8,921 nt of DNA from Rhodobacteraceae bacterium UBA3069 (GTDB lineage Bacteria; Pseudomonadota; Alphaproteobacteria; Rhodobacterales; Rhodobacteraceae), in NCBI GenBank assembly GCA_002366795.1, contig DFBX01000052.1, positions 1-8,921 of the forward strand, in the 5' to 3' direction. The position numbers and the translations under genes are program-made. The notes beneath the pieces are model-generated. The model did not search any database. It had not been told where the DNA came from and saw only the letters and a program-made list of their open reading frames with translations. This document shows, piece by piece, positions 1 through 8,808 of this stretch. Numbering within the stretch: position 1 is the stretch's first letter; every line of letters begins with the position of its first letter.

Positions 1-120
1 CCGCATCAGAAAATCTTCATCGTTGCTGACCTTGGAGCGAACGCGGCATCCTATGATATGTTGCGTTTGTCAACGTCGGGTTGTCGTTGTGGGAGGGTAT
101 GGCGGATCGGAGGATCTGTC

Positions 121-324
121 ATGGAAACACCAAACTTACCTGCCATTCGCGCGCTTCGCCCCGCATGGAACAAGGGCCGTATCGTCGGTCAGAAGAGACC
201 ACTGAAACCGAAGCACGTTTGGGCCATCCGCGTTCGACTTGAATTAGCCGAGAACCATCGTGACCTCGCCTTGTTCAACATGGCAATCGACAGCAAGCTT
301 CGCGGCTGCGATTTTTCACGGTAG
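121..324 (+). pseudogene. Tyrosine recombinase (phage integrase family), 5' fragment only
   Basis: The reading frame opens at ATG 121 behind a good ribosome binding site (GGAGG, 109-113, 7 bases upstream). It encodes a recognisable integrase N-terminus, with segments LPAIRALRPAWNKGRIVGQK, LKPKHVWAIRVRLELAENHR and LALFNMAIDSKLRGCD. I know this beginning from a family of short tyrosine recombinases widespread in Proteobacteria, where it continues into LVK-type sequence after RGCD. Here the homology stops after codon 64 (GAT, 310-312). Three foreign codons and TAG (322-324) follow. The catalytic C-terminal domain with its Arg/His/Tyr residues is entirely missing, so the product cannot recombine DNA. 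The sequence immediately after belongs to an opposite-strand IS3 transposase fragment. The family call is from memory of the motif; the truncation is seen directly. Confidence 0.8.
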
Positions 325-530
325 AGCCGGAACAACTTCTTATGGTTCACTGCAAAGCCCTCCCTGGCCAGCAAGATACCAAGCCGTCGATACCCAAACC
401 GGCGGCGCTCGTTTGCCAATTCACGCAGCCGCTTACGCAGGGCCTCGTCACCTCGGTCCCGCTTCTCATATTGAAAGACAGACCTGTGCAGGTCAGCCAG
501 CTCGCACGCCCGACGTTCAGACACTGCTGG
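313..530 (-). pseudogene. IS3-family transposase OrfB, N-terminal fragment
   Basis: On the - strand, about 72 codons encode the helix-turn-helix start of an IS3-family (IS407-like) OrfB. The ordered blocks are SERRACELADLHRSVFQY, then EALRKRLRELANERRRFGYR, then LLAREGFAVNHKKLFRLYRE. Homology stops abruptly after YRE-K at about 313, so the whole DDE catalytic domain (rve) is absent. Upstream (531-659 on this strand) the frame stays open and begins with an ATG at 659, but that portion does not resemble OrfB or OrfA. No terminal inverted repeats or target duplication were seen. This is a decayed remnant. The family assignment is firm and the upstream boundary approximate. Confidence 0.85.
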
Positions 531-821
531 ATTATCTATTGTTTGAATGCGGACAGGGGTTAACGTTATCCTGCGAACAAGTTCAATTTTAGCCTCTTCT
601 CCTTCTTTCGAAACGTGCGGATCGTAACCCTTGGGCCAGAATTTAGAAAAATGACTCATGGCGCCAGCTTCATGCACGCGTCGCGGGGGCGCTAGTTTCT
701 GCACAGATTGACCGAAAAATTGCCCAAATATCGGGCATTCCGTGTGTCCTGCCACCAACAAGGCTCTCAAAAGTTTTGACTCGCTGATCTGAGTTAAGCA
801 GCCTGAACAAAGCATATCGGC
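531..821. other. Gene-free stretch between IS remnant and operon leader
   Basis: No convincing gene is found on either strand; the open frames here lack recognisable motifs. What can be seen: a TGCCC/GGGCA inverted repeat with a 7-base AAATATC loop (721-737); a 5-bp inverted repeat AGGCT (761-765)/AGCCT (800-804) that encloses a second hairpin (775-798); and TTGACC (708-713) and TTGACT (776-781), each resembling a -35 box but without a matching -10 box at 16-18 bases. I also found no GG-N10-GC sigma-54 site. The operon promoter should lie in or just before this stretch, but I cannot place it. Confidence 0.45.
761..804 (+). promoter_or_regulatory. Candidate leader RNA stem-loop upstream of the terminator
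   Basis: An outer helix (761-765 with 800-804, perfect AGGCT/AGCCT) encloses an inner hairpin (775-783 with 790-798). The inner stem has nine consecutive pairs, three of them G-U, closing a 6-base loop CTGATC (784-789). ANTAR proteins such as AmiR bind RNAs with paired hexaloop hairpins placed just before a terminator, so a hexaloop hairpin 21 bases before the terminator stem is suggestive. Against it, the loop lacks the A at position 1 and G at position 4 expected in characterised ANTAR targets, and I found no clear second hexaloop. Treat it as a candidate only. Confidence 0.3.
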
Positions 822-882
822 AAAAGCGCCTCGTACCCCGTCCTTCGCCTTTCGCGACTGGACATGGGTGCGGGGCGTTTTT
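822..882 (+). terminator. Intrinsic terminator-like hairpin in the operon leader (probable attenuator)
   Basis: A 12-bp stem pairs 827-838 with 866-877 (two G-U pairs). After a small asymmetric internal loop, four more pairs follow (840-843 with 860-863). The apex can fold further, with CGC 846-848 pairing with GCG 854-856. The stem is followed directly by TTTTT (878-882), then CA and another TTTTT (885-889). AAAA at 822-825 can pair with the T-tract, so it may work in both directions. It ends 17 bases before the amiC start, with the ribosome binding site in between, and no intact upstream + strand gene needs terminating. With an amiC-amiR pair directly downstream, the natural reading is a leader attenuator relieved by AmiR. 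The hairpin is seen; the regulatory role is inferred. Confidence 0.75.
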
Positions 883-899
883 CATTTTTGGAGTGCAGC

Positions 900-2000
900 A
901 TGACCCGCAGCATCGATCTTGGGCTTCTTTTTTCAACTTCCGGTCCCTACCGGCTCATGGGGCTGGCCAGTCGTGAAGGCGCGATGAAAGCTATTGAGCA
1001 GGTCAATGGTGACGCAACTTTAGACGTCGTCTTCCGTGCGGTAGAAAGGGACCCCGGTGGAGATATCGATGCCTATGCGCCGCATTGTGAAGACATCCTG
1101 AAGTCCAGTTCTGCGCGGCATGTCATCGGCTGTACGACCAGCTGGAGCCGTAAGGAAGTGGTCCCCAGTCTCGAGCGTCTTGGCGGTGTCCTTTGGTATC
1201 CAACCCCCTATGAAGGGTTCGAGGCGTCCGACCGCGTCGTATATACCCATGCCTGTCCGAACCAGCACCTGCTGCCTCTACTCGACCATTGTTTCTCCGC
1301 TTATGGCAAACGCCTCTACCTGACCGGATCGAACTATATTTGGGGTTGGGAAATGAATCGCATCGCCCGCGAAGCCGGTGCGCGACGCGGCGCAGAGGTG
1401 TTGGGCGAGCGGTATGTGCCCATCGGGTCAACTGACATCGCGCGCCTTGTCGAAGAGATCGCCGCGCTGAAGCCCGATTTTGTGTTGAACCAGCTGATCG
1501 GCTCATCACAATATGCTTTTCTAGACGCTTTGGCCGCATTGCGAGCGCGCGATCCCGCGTTTGCAGCGCACCGCTGCCCGGTGCTGTCGTGTAATATGAC
1601 AGAGGCCGAGCTGAGCGAGATCGGTGCCGCGGCCGAGGGTGTGATCTCGGTCGGGCCTTGGTTCTGTGGGCAAAGCCCTGCCTTGCCGGGCAATGAGGGG
1701 CGCGAGGATTTCGGATCATCTTTTGAGGCCGCAGCACATGCGTCAGTCATGATGCTGGCGCGGCTATTGTCGGGAACCGCAGGCGCGGAAACGTTGACCC
1801 TGCCGGAACTGCTGGCGCTTCCAAGTGCCGCGACAGTCGGTATAAGCGCGCGCAACCATCACGTTGCCCTGCCGGTCGCCATAGCGCAGGTCCGCGACGG
1901 TGCCTTTGTTCCGATCCGCACCTACGCGCCCATCGCAGGTGATCCATACCTCACACAGACGCGCTTTCCCGTTCAGCCAATGCTGCAGGTGGTCTCATGA
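900..2000 (+). CDS. amiC: AmiC-like cytoplasmic amide-sensing protein (negative regulator of AmiR)
   Basis: A 366-residue type I periplasmic-binding-protein fold without a signal peptide, so probably cytoplasmic; P. aeruginosa AmiC is 385 residues. Family marks include GLLFSTSGPY (8-17), RDPGGDIDAY (50-59), WYPTPYEGFE (99-108) and GSNYIWGWEMN (143-153). Aligned from memory to AmiC, the amide-pocket residues Ser85, Tyr104, Thr106 and Tyr150 correspond to Ser81, Tyr100, Thr102 and Tyr146 here, all kept; Tyr83 corresponds to Thr79. AmiC binds small amides and, without a suitable ligand, holds AmiR inactive. I chose ATG 900 because GGAG (890-893) sits 6 bases upstream; the in-frame ATG at 864 lies inside the terminator stem. 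The stop overlaps the amiR start by 4 bases (ATGA), implying translational coupling and a complex. UrtA/FmdD-type urea or amide binding proteins are relatives, but the adjacent amiR favours AmiC. Confidence 0.88.
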   Translation: MTRSIDLGLLFSTSGPYRLMGLASREGAMKAIEQVNGDATLDVVFRAVERDPGGDIDAYAPHCEDILKSSSARHVIGCTTSWSRKEVVPSLERLGGVLWYPTPYEGFEASDRVVYTHACPNQHLLPLLDHCFSAYGKRLYLTGSNYIWGWEMNRIAREAGARRGAEVLGERYVPIGSTDIARLVEEIAALKPDFVLNQLIGSSQYAFLDALAALRARDPAFAAHRCPVLSCNMTEAELSEIGAAAEGVISVGPWFCGQSPALPGNEGREDFGSSFEAAAHASVMMLARLLSGTAGAETLTLPELLALPSAATVGISARNHHVALPVAIAQVRDGAFVPIRTYAPIAGDPYLTQTRFPVQPMLQVVS

Positions 2001-2596
2001 GGCGGCGACTACGCATCCCCGAATTAGGTGGCGCACGCGCGGTTATTTTACACCGCCCCCATGCCAACACCACCGCACTCGTCCGACAGCTTGAAGCGGT
2101 GGGGTTAGAAGTAGAATGCCACTGGCCTGAGCTGCCGGTCTCGGTGCGGACAGCGGACTATTTATTTATCGACGTGGATACGGCCTACGATGATCAGTTC
2201 CCATGGGACCTCGGCGAAGCTCCGTTGCCCACCATTGCGCTGATCGGGTCCGAAGCACCCGGACGGATCGAATGGCTGATGAATTTCGGTGTTGATGCGC
2301 AGATCCTCAAGCCGATCGGGCACAACGGTGTCTATTCGGCGTTGCTCATCTCGCGGGCGACTTTTGATGCGCGGCTCGCGCAGTCGGGCGAGATCGAAAG
2401 CCTGAGACGACGGCTCGGCCAGCGGCAGACGGTTGTGCAGGCGGTGACCATCCTAGCCGCGCGCGGCAAGACCGAAGACCAAGCCTATGAGCAACTGCGC
2501 GGCATGGCGATGGCATGGCGTGTCAGCTTCGAGGAAGCAGCCGACCGTATCGTTGCTACAGTCAAGACCACAGGCAAGGACGAAGATCATGGCTGA
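1997..2596 (+). CDS. amiR: AmiR-like ANTAR-domain transcription antiterminator
   Basis: 199 residues, close to AmiR of P. aeruginosa (196). Residues 12-120 form a receiver-like domain, 121-145 a coiled-coil linker (ARLAQSGEIESLRRRLGQR), and about 136-188 an ANTAR RNA-binding domain with QAVTILAARGKTEDQAYEQL (148-167) and EEAADRIV (179-186). The pseudo-receiver keeps an Asp (Asp59 in YLFIDVD) where phosphorylation occurs in true receivers and a Lys-Pro pair (105-106). However, the acidic pair after strand 1 is replaced by His-Arg (19-20), so phosphorylation control is unlikely; AmiC binding should be the control, as in the ami system. ANTAR proteins bind leader RNA and prevent termination, and the likely target is the hairpin upstream of amiC. 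It starts on the amiC stop (ATGA) and overlaps the next gene by 8 bases. Confidence 0.88.
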   Translation: MRRRLRIPELGGARAVILHRPHANTTALVRQLEAVGLEVECHWPELPVSVRTADYLFIDVDTAYDDQFPWDLGEAPLPTIALIGSEAPGRIEWLMNFGVDAQILKPIGHNGVYSALLISRATFDARLAQSGEIESLRRRLGQRQTVVQAVTILAARGKTEDQAYEQLRGMAMAWRVSFEEAADRIVATVKTTGKDEDHG

Positions 2597-3470
2597 TGTG
2601 TCCGCGGTTCCTGCAGCTCCGACTGGCGCGCTGCGCCGCTTAATGCGCCGCAAGTTAGCGCTGTTCGGTCTTGCCATCATCGCGCTCGTCGTCGGAGGCG
2701 CGGTCTTTGCGTCTTGGATTGCGCCCTATGCCCCGGAAGAACAACTTTTCGAAGGTCTGACACTTTATGGCGAGCCGATGCCGCCAAGTGGCGCGTTTCT
2801 TATGGGTACTGATCTGCTGGGCCGCGACCTATTCAGTCGCATACTTTACGGCGCACGTACCTCGCTGATCATTGGCGTGGTGGCCAATGGGGTCGCGCTG
2901 GTGATTGGCACCTTAGTCGGCGTGTTGGCAGGCTTTGTGCGGGGCTGGTTCGGCGCGGTGCTGATGCGCTTTACCGATTTGATGATGGCCTTTCCGGCCC
3001 TGCTTCTTGCGATCTGCCTTGCGGCGATCTTTCAGCCCTCGCTGTGGATTGTCGCGATGGTGATCGCCTTGGTAAATTGGGTGCAGACGGCGCGTGTGGT
3101 CTATACCGAGACGACGTCTCTGGCCGAACGTGAGTTCATCGCCGCTGAGAAGACGCTTGGCGCGTCGCAGGTGCGCATCCTGTTCAAGCACATCTTGCCG
3201 CATCTTATTCCGACGCTGATCGTTTGGGGAACGCTGGGCATTTCCGTCACCGTGCTGCTCGAAGCAACGTTGTCGTTTCTTGGTGTGGGTGTTCAACCGC
3301 CGACGCCGAGCTGGGGCAACATTATCTTCGAGAACCAGACCTATTTCCAAGCGGCCCCATGGCTGGTTTTCATCCCGGGCGCTGCGATCTTGCTGCTGGC
3401 ACTGGGCTTTAACCTTGTCGGGGACGCTTTGCGCGACGTACTCGACCCGACGCAAAGGGGTAACGACTGA
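2589..3470 (+). CDS. ABC transporter permease, DppC/OppC type
   Basis: 293 residues, an inner-membrane subunit of a peptide/nickel-type importer. An N-terminal cytoplasmic stretch (GALRRLMRRKLALFGLAIIA) leads into the first membrane helix. A periplasmic segment follows with the DppC-typical MGTDLLGRDLFSRILYGART, then the five-helix transport domain. The EAA coupling loop that contacts the ATPase is seen as REFIAAEKTLGASQVRI with FKHILPHLIP after it, and the end carries the usual LSFLGVGVQPPTPSWG and GDALRDVLDP blocks. ATG 2589 has AAGGA at 2576-2580 in front; an upstream in-frame ATG (2487) lies deep inside amiR with no reason to prefer it. The C-type permease comes before the B-type here, the reverse of classical dpp/opp order. 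The solute is not readable from the sequence. Confidence 0.93.
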   Translation: MADVSAVPAAPTGALRRLMRRKLALFGLAIIALVVGGAVFASWIAPYAPEEQLFEGLTLYGEPMPPSGAFLMGTDLLGRDLFSRILYGARTSLIIGVVANGVALVIGTLVGVLAGFVRGWFGAVLMRFTDLMMAFPALLLAICLAAIFQPSLWIVAMVIALVNWVQTARVVYTETTSLAEREFIAAEKTLGASQVRILFKHILPHLIPTLIVWGTLGISVTVLLEATLSFLGVGVQPPTPSWGNIIFENQTYFQAAPWLVFIPGAAILLLALGFNLVGDALRDVLDPTQRGND

Positions 3471-4390
3471 TGGCTGGCTACTTGTTCAGACGCCTGATCC
3501 AAACCGCGCTGATCCTGCTGGGCGTGAGCTTCATCACCTTCGTGTTGCTCTATGTGCTGCCCGCAGACCCTGTACGCCAAATTGCCGGGCGTTCGGCCAC
3601 GGCGCAGACGGTCGAGAATATCCGCGCGCAATTGGGTCTCGATCAGCCCATGCTCGTGCAATACGGTCGCTACCTTGGCGGGTTGGTACAGGGCGACATG
3701 GGCCGCAGCTACCTGCAGAAGACCGAAGTCGCGACCTTGATCGCGGCGCGGCTACCTGCGTCCCTGCTCTTGATGGCGGGCGGCATCGCCTGCGAACTGT
3801 TGATCGGGTTGAGCTTCGGCGTCATCGCAGCCGTTTATCGGGGACGCTTGCTGGATCAGGGGCTGATGGTGACGTCTTTCGTCGCAGTAAGCGCGCCGCA
3901 ATTCGTGATCGGCCTGTTGCTGCTATATGTCTTCGCTGTCCAACTCGGCTGGTTCCCTATCGGCGGCTACGGCACATTTGCGCATTTGGTACTGCCTGCA
4001 GTGACGTTAGGGATCATGGGGTCGGGCTGGTATTCACGGATGATGCGCTCTTCCATGGTCGAAGTGCTGCGGCAGGATTACATCCGCACCGCCCGTGCCA
4101 AAGGGTTGGGTCGGGCCCGCGTTCTGATACGCCATGCCATACCCAACGCGATCCTGCCTATCATCGCCATGATTGGCATCGACATCGGCATATTTATGGG
4201 CGGCATGGTTGTCGTGGAGAGCGTGTTTGGCTGGCCCGGCATCGGCCAACTGGCGTGGCAAGCGATCCAGCGCGTCGACATCCCAATCATCATGGGCGTC
4301 ACCATGGTTTCTGCCACCGCCATCGTGCTGGGCAACCTGATTGCTGATCTTATTACCCCGCTTATCGATCCGCGCATCAAGCTGCGATGA
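3470..4390 (+). CDS. ABC transporter permease, DppB/OppB type
   Basis: 306 residues, the second membrane subunit, pairing with the DppC-type protein. It opens with the standard B-type start (YLFRRLIQTALILLGVSFIT), followed by RAQLGLDQPMLVQYGRYL and GDMGRSY, which are hallmarks of DppB/OppB. The EAA loop is DYIRTARAKGLGRARVLIRH, followed by AIPNAILPIIA. The C-terminus has VESVFGWPGIGQLAW and ends DPRIKLR, the normal family ending, so it is full length. The start overlaps the preceding stop by one base (TGATG), with AAAGGGG (3454-3460) upstream as ribosome binding site. Translation is probably coupled to the partner permease, giving equal amounts. Confidence 0.94.
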   Translation: MAGYLFRRLIQTALILLGVSFITFVLLYVLPADPVRQIAGRSATAQTVENIRAQLGLDQPMLVQYGRYLGGLVQGDMGRSYLQKTEVATLIAARLPASLLLMAGGIACELLIGLSFGVIAAVYRGRLLDQGLMVTSFVAVSAPQFVIGLLLLYVFAVQLGWFPIGGYGTFAHLVLPAVTLGIMGSGWYSRMMRSSMVEVLRQDYIRTARAKGLGRARVLIRHAIPNAILPIIAMIGIDIGIFMGGMVVVESVFGWPGIGQLAWQAIQRVDIPIIMGVTMVSATAIVLGNLIADLITPLIDPRIKLR

Positions 4391-4446
4391 GCCCACCGAA
4401 AACCACCACTCACTACTCCAACCTCTAACCAACAGGGAAAAACAAG
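4391..4446 (+). other. C/A-rich, G-poor spacer before the binding-protein gene
   Basis: This 56-base gap is the only sizeable break inside the operon. It is strongly skewed: about 22 C and 6 G, with three of the G in the ribosome binding site (AGGG, 4435-4438). I see no hairpin, T-tract or promoter pair. Such RNA would be unstructured, which could boost translation of the binding protein or act as an RNase or Rho access site. Binding proteins are normally needed in excess over permeases, so a boost fits, but this is inference. Confidence 0.4.
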
Positions 4447-6066
4447 ATGAAAAAGCTCCTTCTCTCCACCGCGCTGCTGGCGACCACGGCGATGCCAGGG
4501 TTCGCGCAAGATTATACGCCCGATCCGAACGCCCAAGATGGTGGCATGATCACCGTGACCTATAAGGATGATGTGGCCACGCTTGACCCGGCGATCGGTT
4601 ATGATTGGCAAAACTGGTCGATGATCAAATCACTCTTCGACGGTTTGATGGATTACGTGCCAGGGACGACGGAACTGCGTCCTGGACTGGCGGAACGTTA
4701 CGAAATCAGCGAGGACGGTACTGTCTTCACGTTTACCCTGCGGGGCGGCGTGACCTTCCACAACGGGCGCGAGATGACGGCGGACGACGTGAAATTCTCG
4801 CTCGACCGTGTAACCAATCCCGAGACGCAATCGCCTGGTGCGGGCTTCTTTGCGTCCATCGCAGGCTACGATGGCATGGCCACCGGAGAGACGGACACGC
4901 TGACGGGGGTTGAGGTCGTGGACCCGAAAACAGTCAAGATCACCCTGTCGCGCCCTGACGCAACCTTCCTGCATGTTATGGCACTGAACTTTGCTTCCAT
5001 CGTGCCAGAAGAAGCCGTCGCGGAACATGGCACTGATTTCGGCAAACACCCTGTGGGCACCGGTGCTTTCAAGTTAGGCGATTGGACAATCGGTCAGCGG
5101 CTCGTGTTCGAGAAAAACGCGGACTACTGGCGCGATGGCGTGCCTTATCTCGACGGCGTGACTTTCGAAGTCGGCCAAGAGCCTATCGTTGCGCTGCTGC
5201 GTCTTCAGCAGGGCGAGGTTGACGTGCCCGGTGACGGCATCCCACCTGCGAAGTTCCAAGAAGTCATGGGCGATCCGGCACAGGCCGCGCGCGTTGTCGA
5301 AGGCGGCCAACTGCACACCGGCTACATCACGCTGAATGTGGGCATCGCACCGCTTGACCAACTGCCCGTGCGCGAAGCCATCAACATGGCCATTAACAAG
5401 GAGCGCATCACCCAGATCATCAACGGCCGCGCGGTGCCTGCGACCCAGCCGCTACCACCTTCGATGCCGGGCTACACCGAAGACTACGCAGGTTATGCAT
5501 TCGAAGTCGAAACAGCCAAGGCCAATCTCGAAGAAGCGGGCCTCGGCGATGGTTTCTCCACCGAACTCTATGTGATGAACACCGACCCGAACCCGCGTAT
5601 CGCGCAGGCGATCCAGCAGGATCTCAAGGCTATTGGTATCGACGTGGAAATCCGCTCGCTTGCGCAGGCGAATGTGATTGAAGCAGGCGGCGCAGGCGAA
5701 GCCCCGATGATCTGGTCAGGTGGCATGGCGTGGATTGCGGACTTTCCCGATCCGTCTAACTTTTACGGCCCGATTTTGGGCTGTGCGGGGGCTGGCGAAG
5801 GGGGCTGGAACTGGTCAAAATTCTGCGACGAAAGCATTGATGCCTTGGCCATCGAAGCCGACAGCATGACCGATCCCGGCGCACCTGAACGGCTCGAGAT
5901 GTGGTCCGAGGTCTACACAAAGGTCATGGAACAGGCGCCATGGGTTCCGGTATTCAACGAGCAACGCTACACCATGAAGTCCGAACGGATGGGCGGTGAC
6001 GACGCGCTTTATGTTGATCCGGTCTCAATCCCGGTGAACTACGACTACGTCTACGTGACGGAGTAA
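4447..6066 (+). CDS. ABC transporter substrate-binding protein, family 5 (peptide/nickel type)
   Basis: 539 residues, the periplasmic receptor of the importer. A clear signal peptide (MKKLLLSTALLATTAMPGFA) has a likely type I cleavage after Ala20 (GFA|QD); no lipobox cysteine is present, so it should be soluble. Family-5 marks run in order: LDPAIGYDWQNWSMIKSLFD (46-65), LRPGLAERYEISEDGTVFTF (77-96), GVTFHNGREMTADDVKFSLD (101-120), HPVGTGAFKLGDW (201-213), FEKNADYWRDGVPYLDGVTF (221-240) and NWSKFCDESIDALA near the C-terminus. Length and order are normal. AGGG (4435-4438) gives a good ribosome binding site. Ligands in this family include oligopeptides, opines, glycosides, nickel and other solutes; the adjacent amidase and amide sensor suggest an amide-bearing compound. 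That is context, not something the binding site shows. Confidence 0.93.
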   Translation: MKKLLLSTALLATTAMPGFAQDYTPDPNAQDGGMITVTYKDDVATLDPAIGYDWQNWSMIKSLFDGLMDYVPGTTELRPGLAERYEISEDGTVFTFTLRGGVTFHNGREMTADDVKFSLDRVTNPETQSPGAGFFASIAGYDGMATGETDTLTGVEVVDPKTVKITLSRPDATFLHVMALNFASIVPEEAVAEHGTDFGKHPVGTGAFKLGDWTIGQRLVFEKNADYWRDGVPYLDGVTFEVGQEPIVALLRLQQGEVDVPGDGIPPAKFQEVMGDPAQAARVVEGGQLHTGYITLNVGIAPLDQLPVREAINMAINKERITQIINGRAVPATQPLPPSMPGYTEDYAGYAFEVETAKANLEEAGLGDGFSTELYVMNTDPNPRIAQAIQQDLKAIGIDVEIRSLAQANVIEAGGAGEAPMIWSGGMAWIADFPDPSNFYGPILGCAGAGEGGWNWSKFCDESIDALAIEADSMTDPGAPERLEMWSEVYTKVMEQAPWVPVFNEQRYTMKSERMGGDDALYVDPVSIPVNYDYVYVTE

Positions 6067-6070
6067 TCCC

Positions 6071-7026
6071 ATGTGCAAGGCCTGTGATTACACGATCCAC
6101 GGCGCACAGCACCATTTCGGCTGGGACAATTCTATTGCCCCGGTCGAGACGGTCGCGCCCGGTACAACCCTGTGCTTCAACTGCATGGATTCATCGGCGG
6201 GCCAGCTTGGCCCGTCAAGCACCGTGGCCGATGTGGCTGCGCTCGATTTCGGAAAAATCAATCCTGTCTCCGGCCCAATCTATGTCGATGGGGCTGAACC
6301 TGGTGATGCATTGAAGATCACGCTCGAAGGTTTCGCGCCGCGCGAGCAAGAAGGCTCTGCTTGGGGCTGGACCGCGAATATTCCGGGCTTTGGTCTGCTT
6401 GCGGACCAGTTCACCGATCCAGCGCTGACGATCTGGAAATACGACGCGAAATCCATGGCGCCTTCGCTGTGGGGCGATATGGGGCGCGTGCCCTTGAAAC
6501 CCTTCACCGGCACCATCGGTGTGGCCATGGCAGAGCCCGGCCTGCACAGCATCGTCCCGCCGCGGCGCACGGGAGGCAACCTAGACATTCGCGACATCTC
6601 GACTGGGACAGAAATCTACCTGCCAGTCGAAGTGGCAGGCGCGCTGTTCTCTGTGGGCGACACCCATGCTGCGCAAGGAGACGGTGAGGTCTGCGGCACA
6701 GCCATCGAAAGCCCGATGGACGTGACGTTGACGCTGGATCTAGTGAAAAACGCCAACCTCAAGATGCCGCGTTTCACAACCGCGGGGCCGGTGACCAATC
6801 ATCTTGACCAGCAAGGATACGAGGTGACGACCGGCATCGGTCCGGATCTAATGAGCGGTGCGCGAGACGCAGTCGCAGGTATGATCGACCTGCTGACGGC
6901 GCGCTACGGGATGTCGGCAGTTGATGCCTATATGCTGGTTTCGACCTGCGGTGACCTGCGAATTTCCGAAATCGTTGATATGCCCAACTGGGTTGTATCC
7001 TTCTATTTCCCGCGGATGGTGCTCGC

Positions 7027-7030
<4 letters not shown>
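6071..7030 (+). CDS. Acetamidase/formamidase family amidohydrolase (FmdA/AmdA)
   Basis: 319 residues, likely cytoplasmic (no signal peptide), predicted to hydrolyse an amide to a carboxylate plus ammonia. FmdA/AmdA marks include APGTTLCFNCMDSSAGQ (29-45), INPVSGPIYVDGAEPGDALK (63-82), GTIGVAMAEPG (147-157), GGNLDIRD (168-175) and the signature GDTHAAQGDGEVCGTAIE (196-213), followed near the end by MLVSTCGDLRISEIVDMPNW (288-307). The family is regarded as metal-dependent, and His199, Asp175 and the Asp/Glu of the signature are the obvious candidates. It is unrelated to AmiE, the nitrilase-superfamily amidase of the Pseudomonas ami operon. It belongs to the shorter bacterial class (about 300 residues). 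GGAG (6060-6063) overlaps the preceding stop codon, the gap is 4 bases, and its end overlaps the ATPase start by 4. Substrate preference cannot be read from sequence. Confidence 0.92.

Positions 7031-8808
<1,778 letters not shown>

Noticed and set aside
657..677. TGGC...TGCA pattern considered as a sigma-54 promoter
   Set aside because: The distance between GG and GC is 14 rather than 12 bases, so it does not fit the -24/-12 rule.
708..736. TTGACC at 708 considered as the -35 box of the operon promoter
   Set aside because: No acceptable -10 hexamer occurs at a 16-18 base spacing; the nearest AT-rich hexamer is far too close.
864..899. An earlier in-frame ATG at 864 that would lengthen the AmiC protein by 12 residues
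   Set aside because: It lies inside the right arm of the terminator stem and has no ribosome binding site, while ATG 900 has GGAG at 6 bases and gives the normal family start.
670..936. A - strand 88-codon open frame over the leader region
   Set aside because: It has no recognisable motif and crosses the terminator hairpin and the amiC start; it is more likely chance than a gene.
1123..1855. Long - strand open frames opposite amiC
   Set aside because: Their low-complexity Arg/Ser/Pro content, absence of motifs and full overlap with a well-supported gene mark them as antisense shadows.
2487..2588. An upstream ATG extending the DppC-type permease by 34 residues
   Set aside because: It lies inside amiR, the extension has no family similarity, and ATG 2589 has a good ribosome binding site and a normal N-terminus.
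3280..4347. A 355-codon + strand open frame across the two permease genes
   Set aside because: Its Arg/His-rich composition is typical of an out-of-frame reading of GC-rich genes, and it covers two clearly recognised permeases in other frames.
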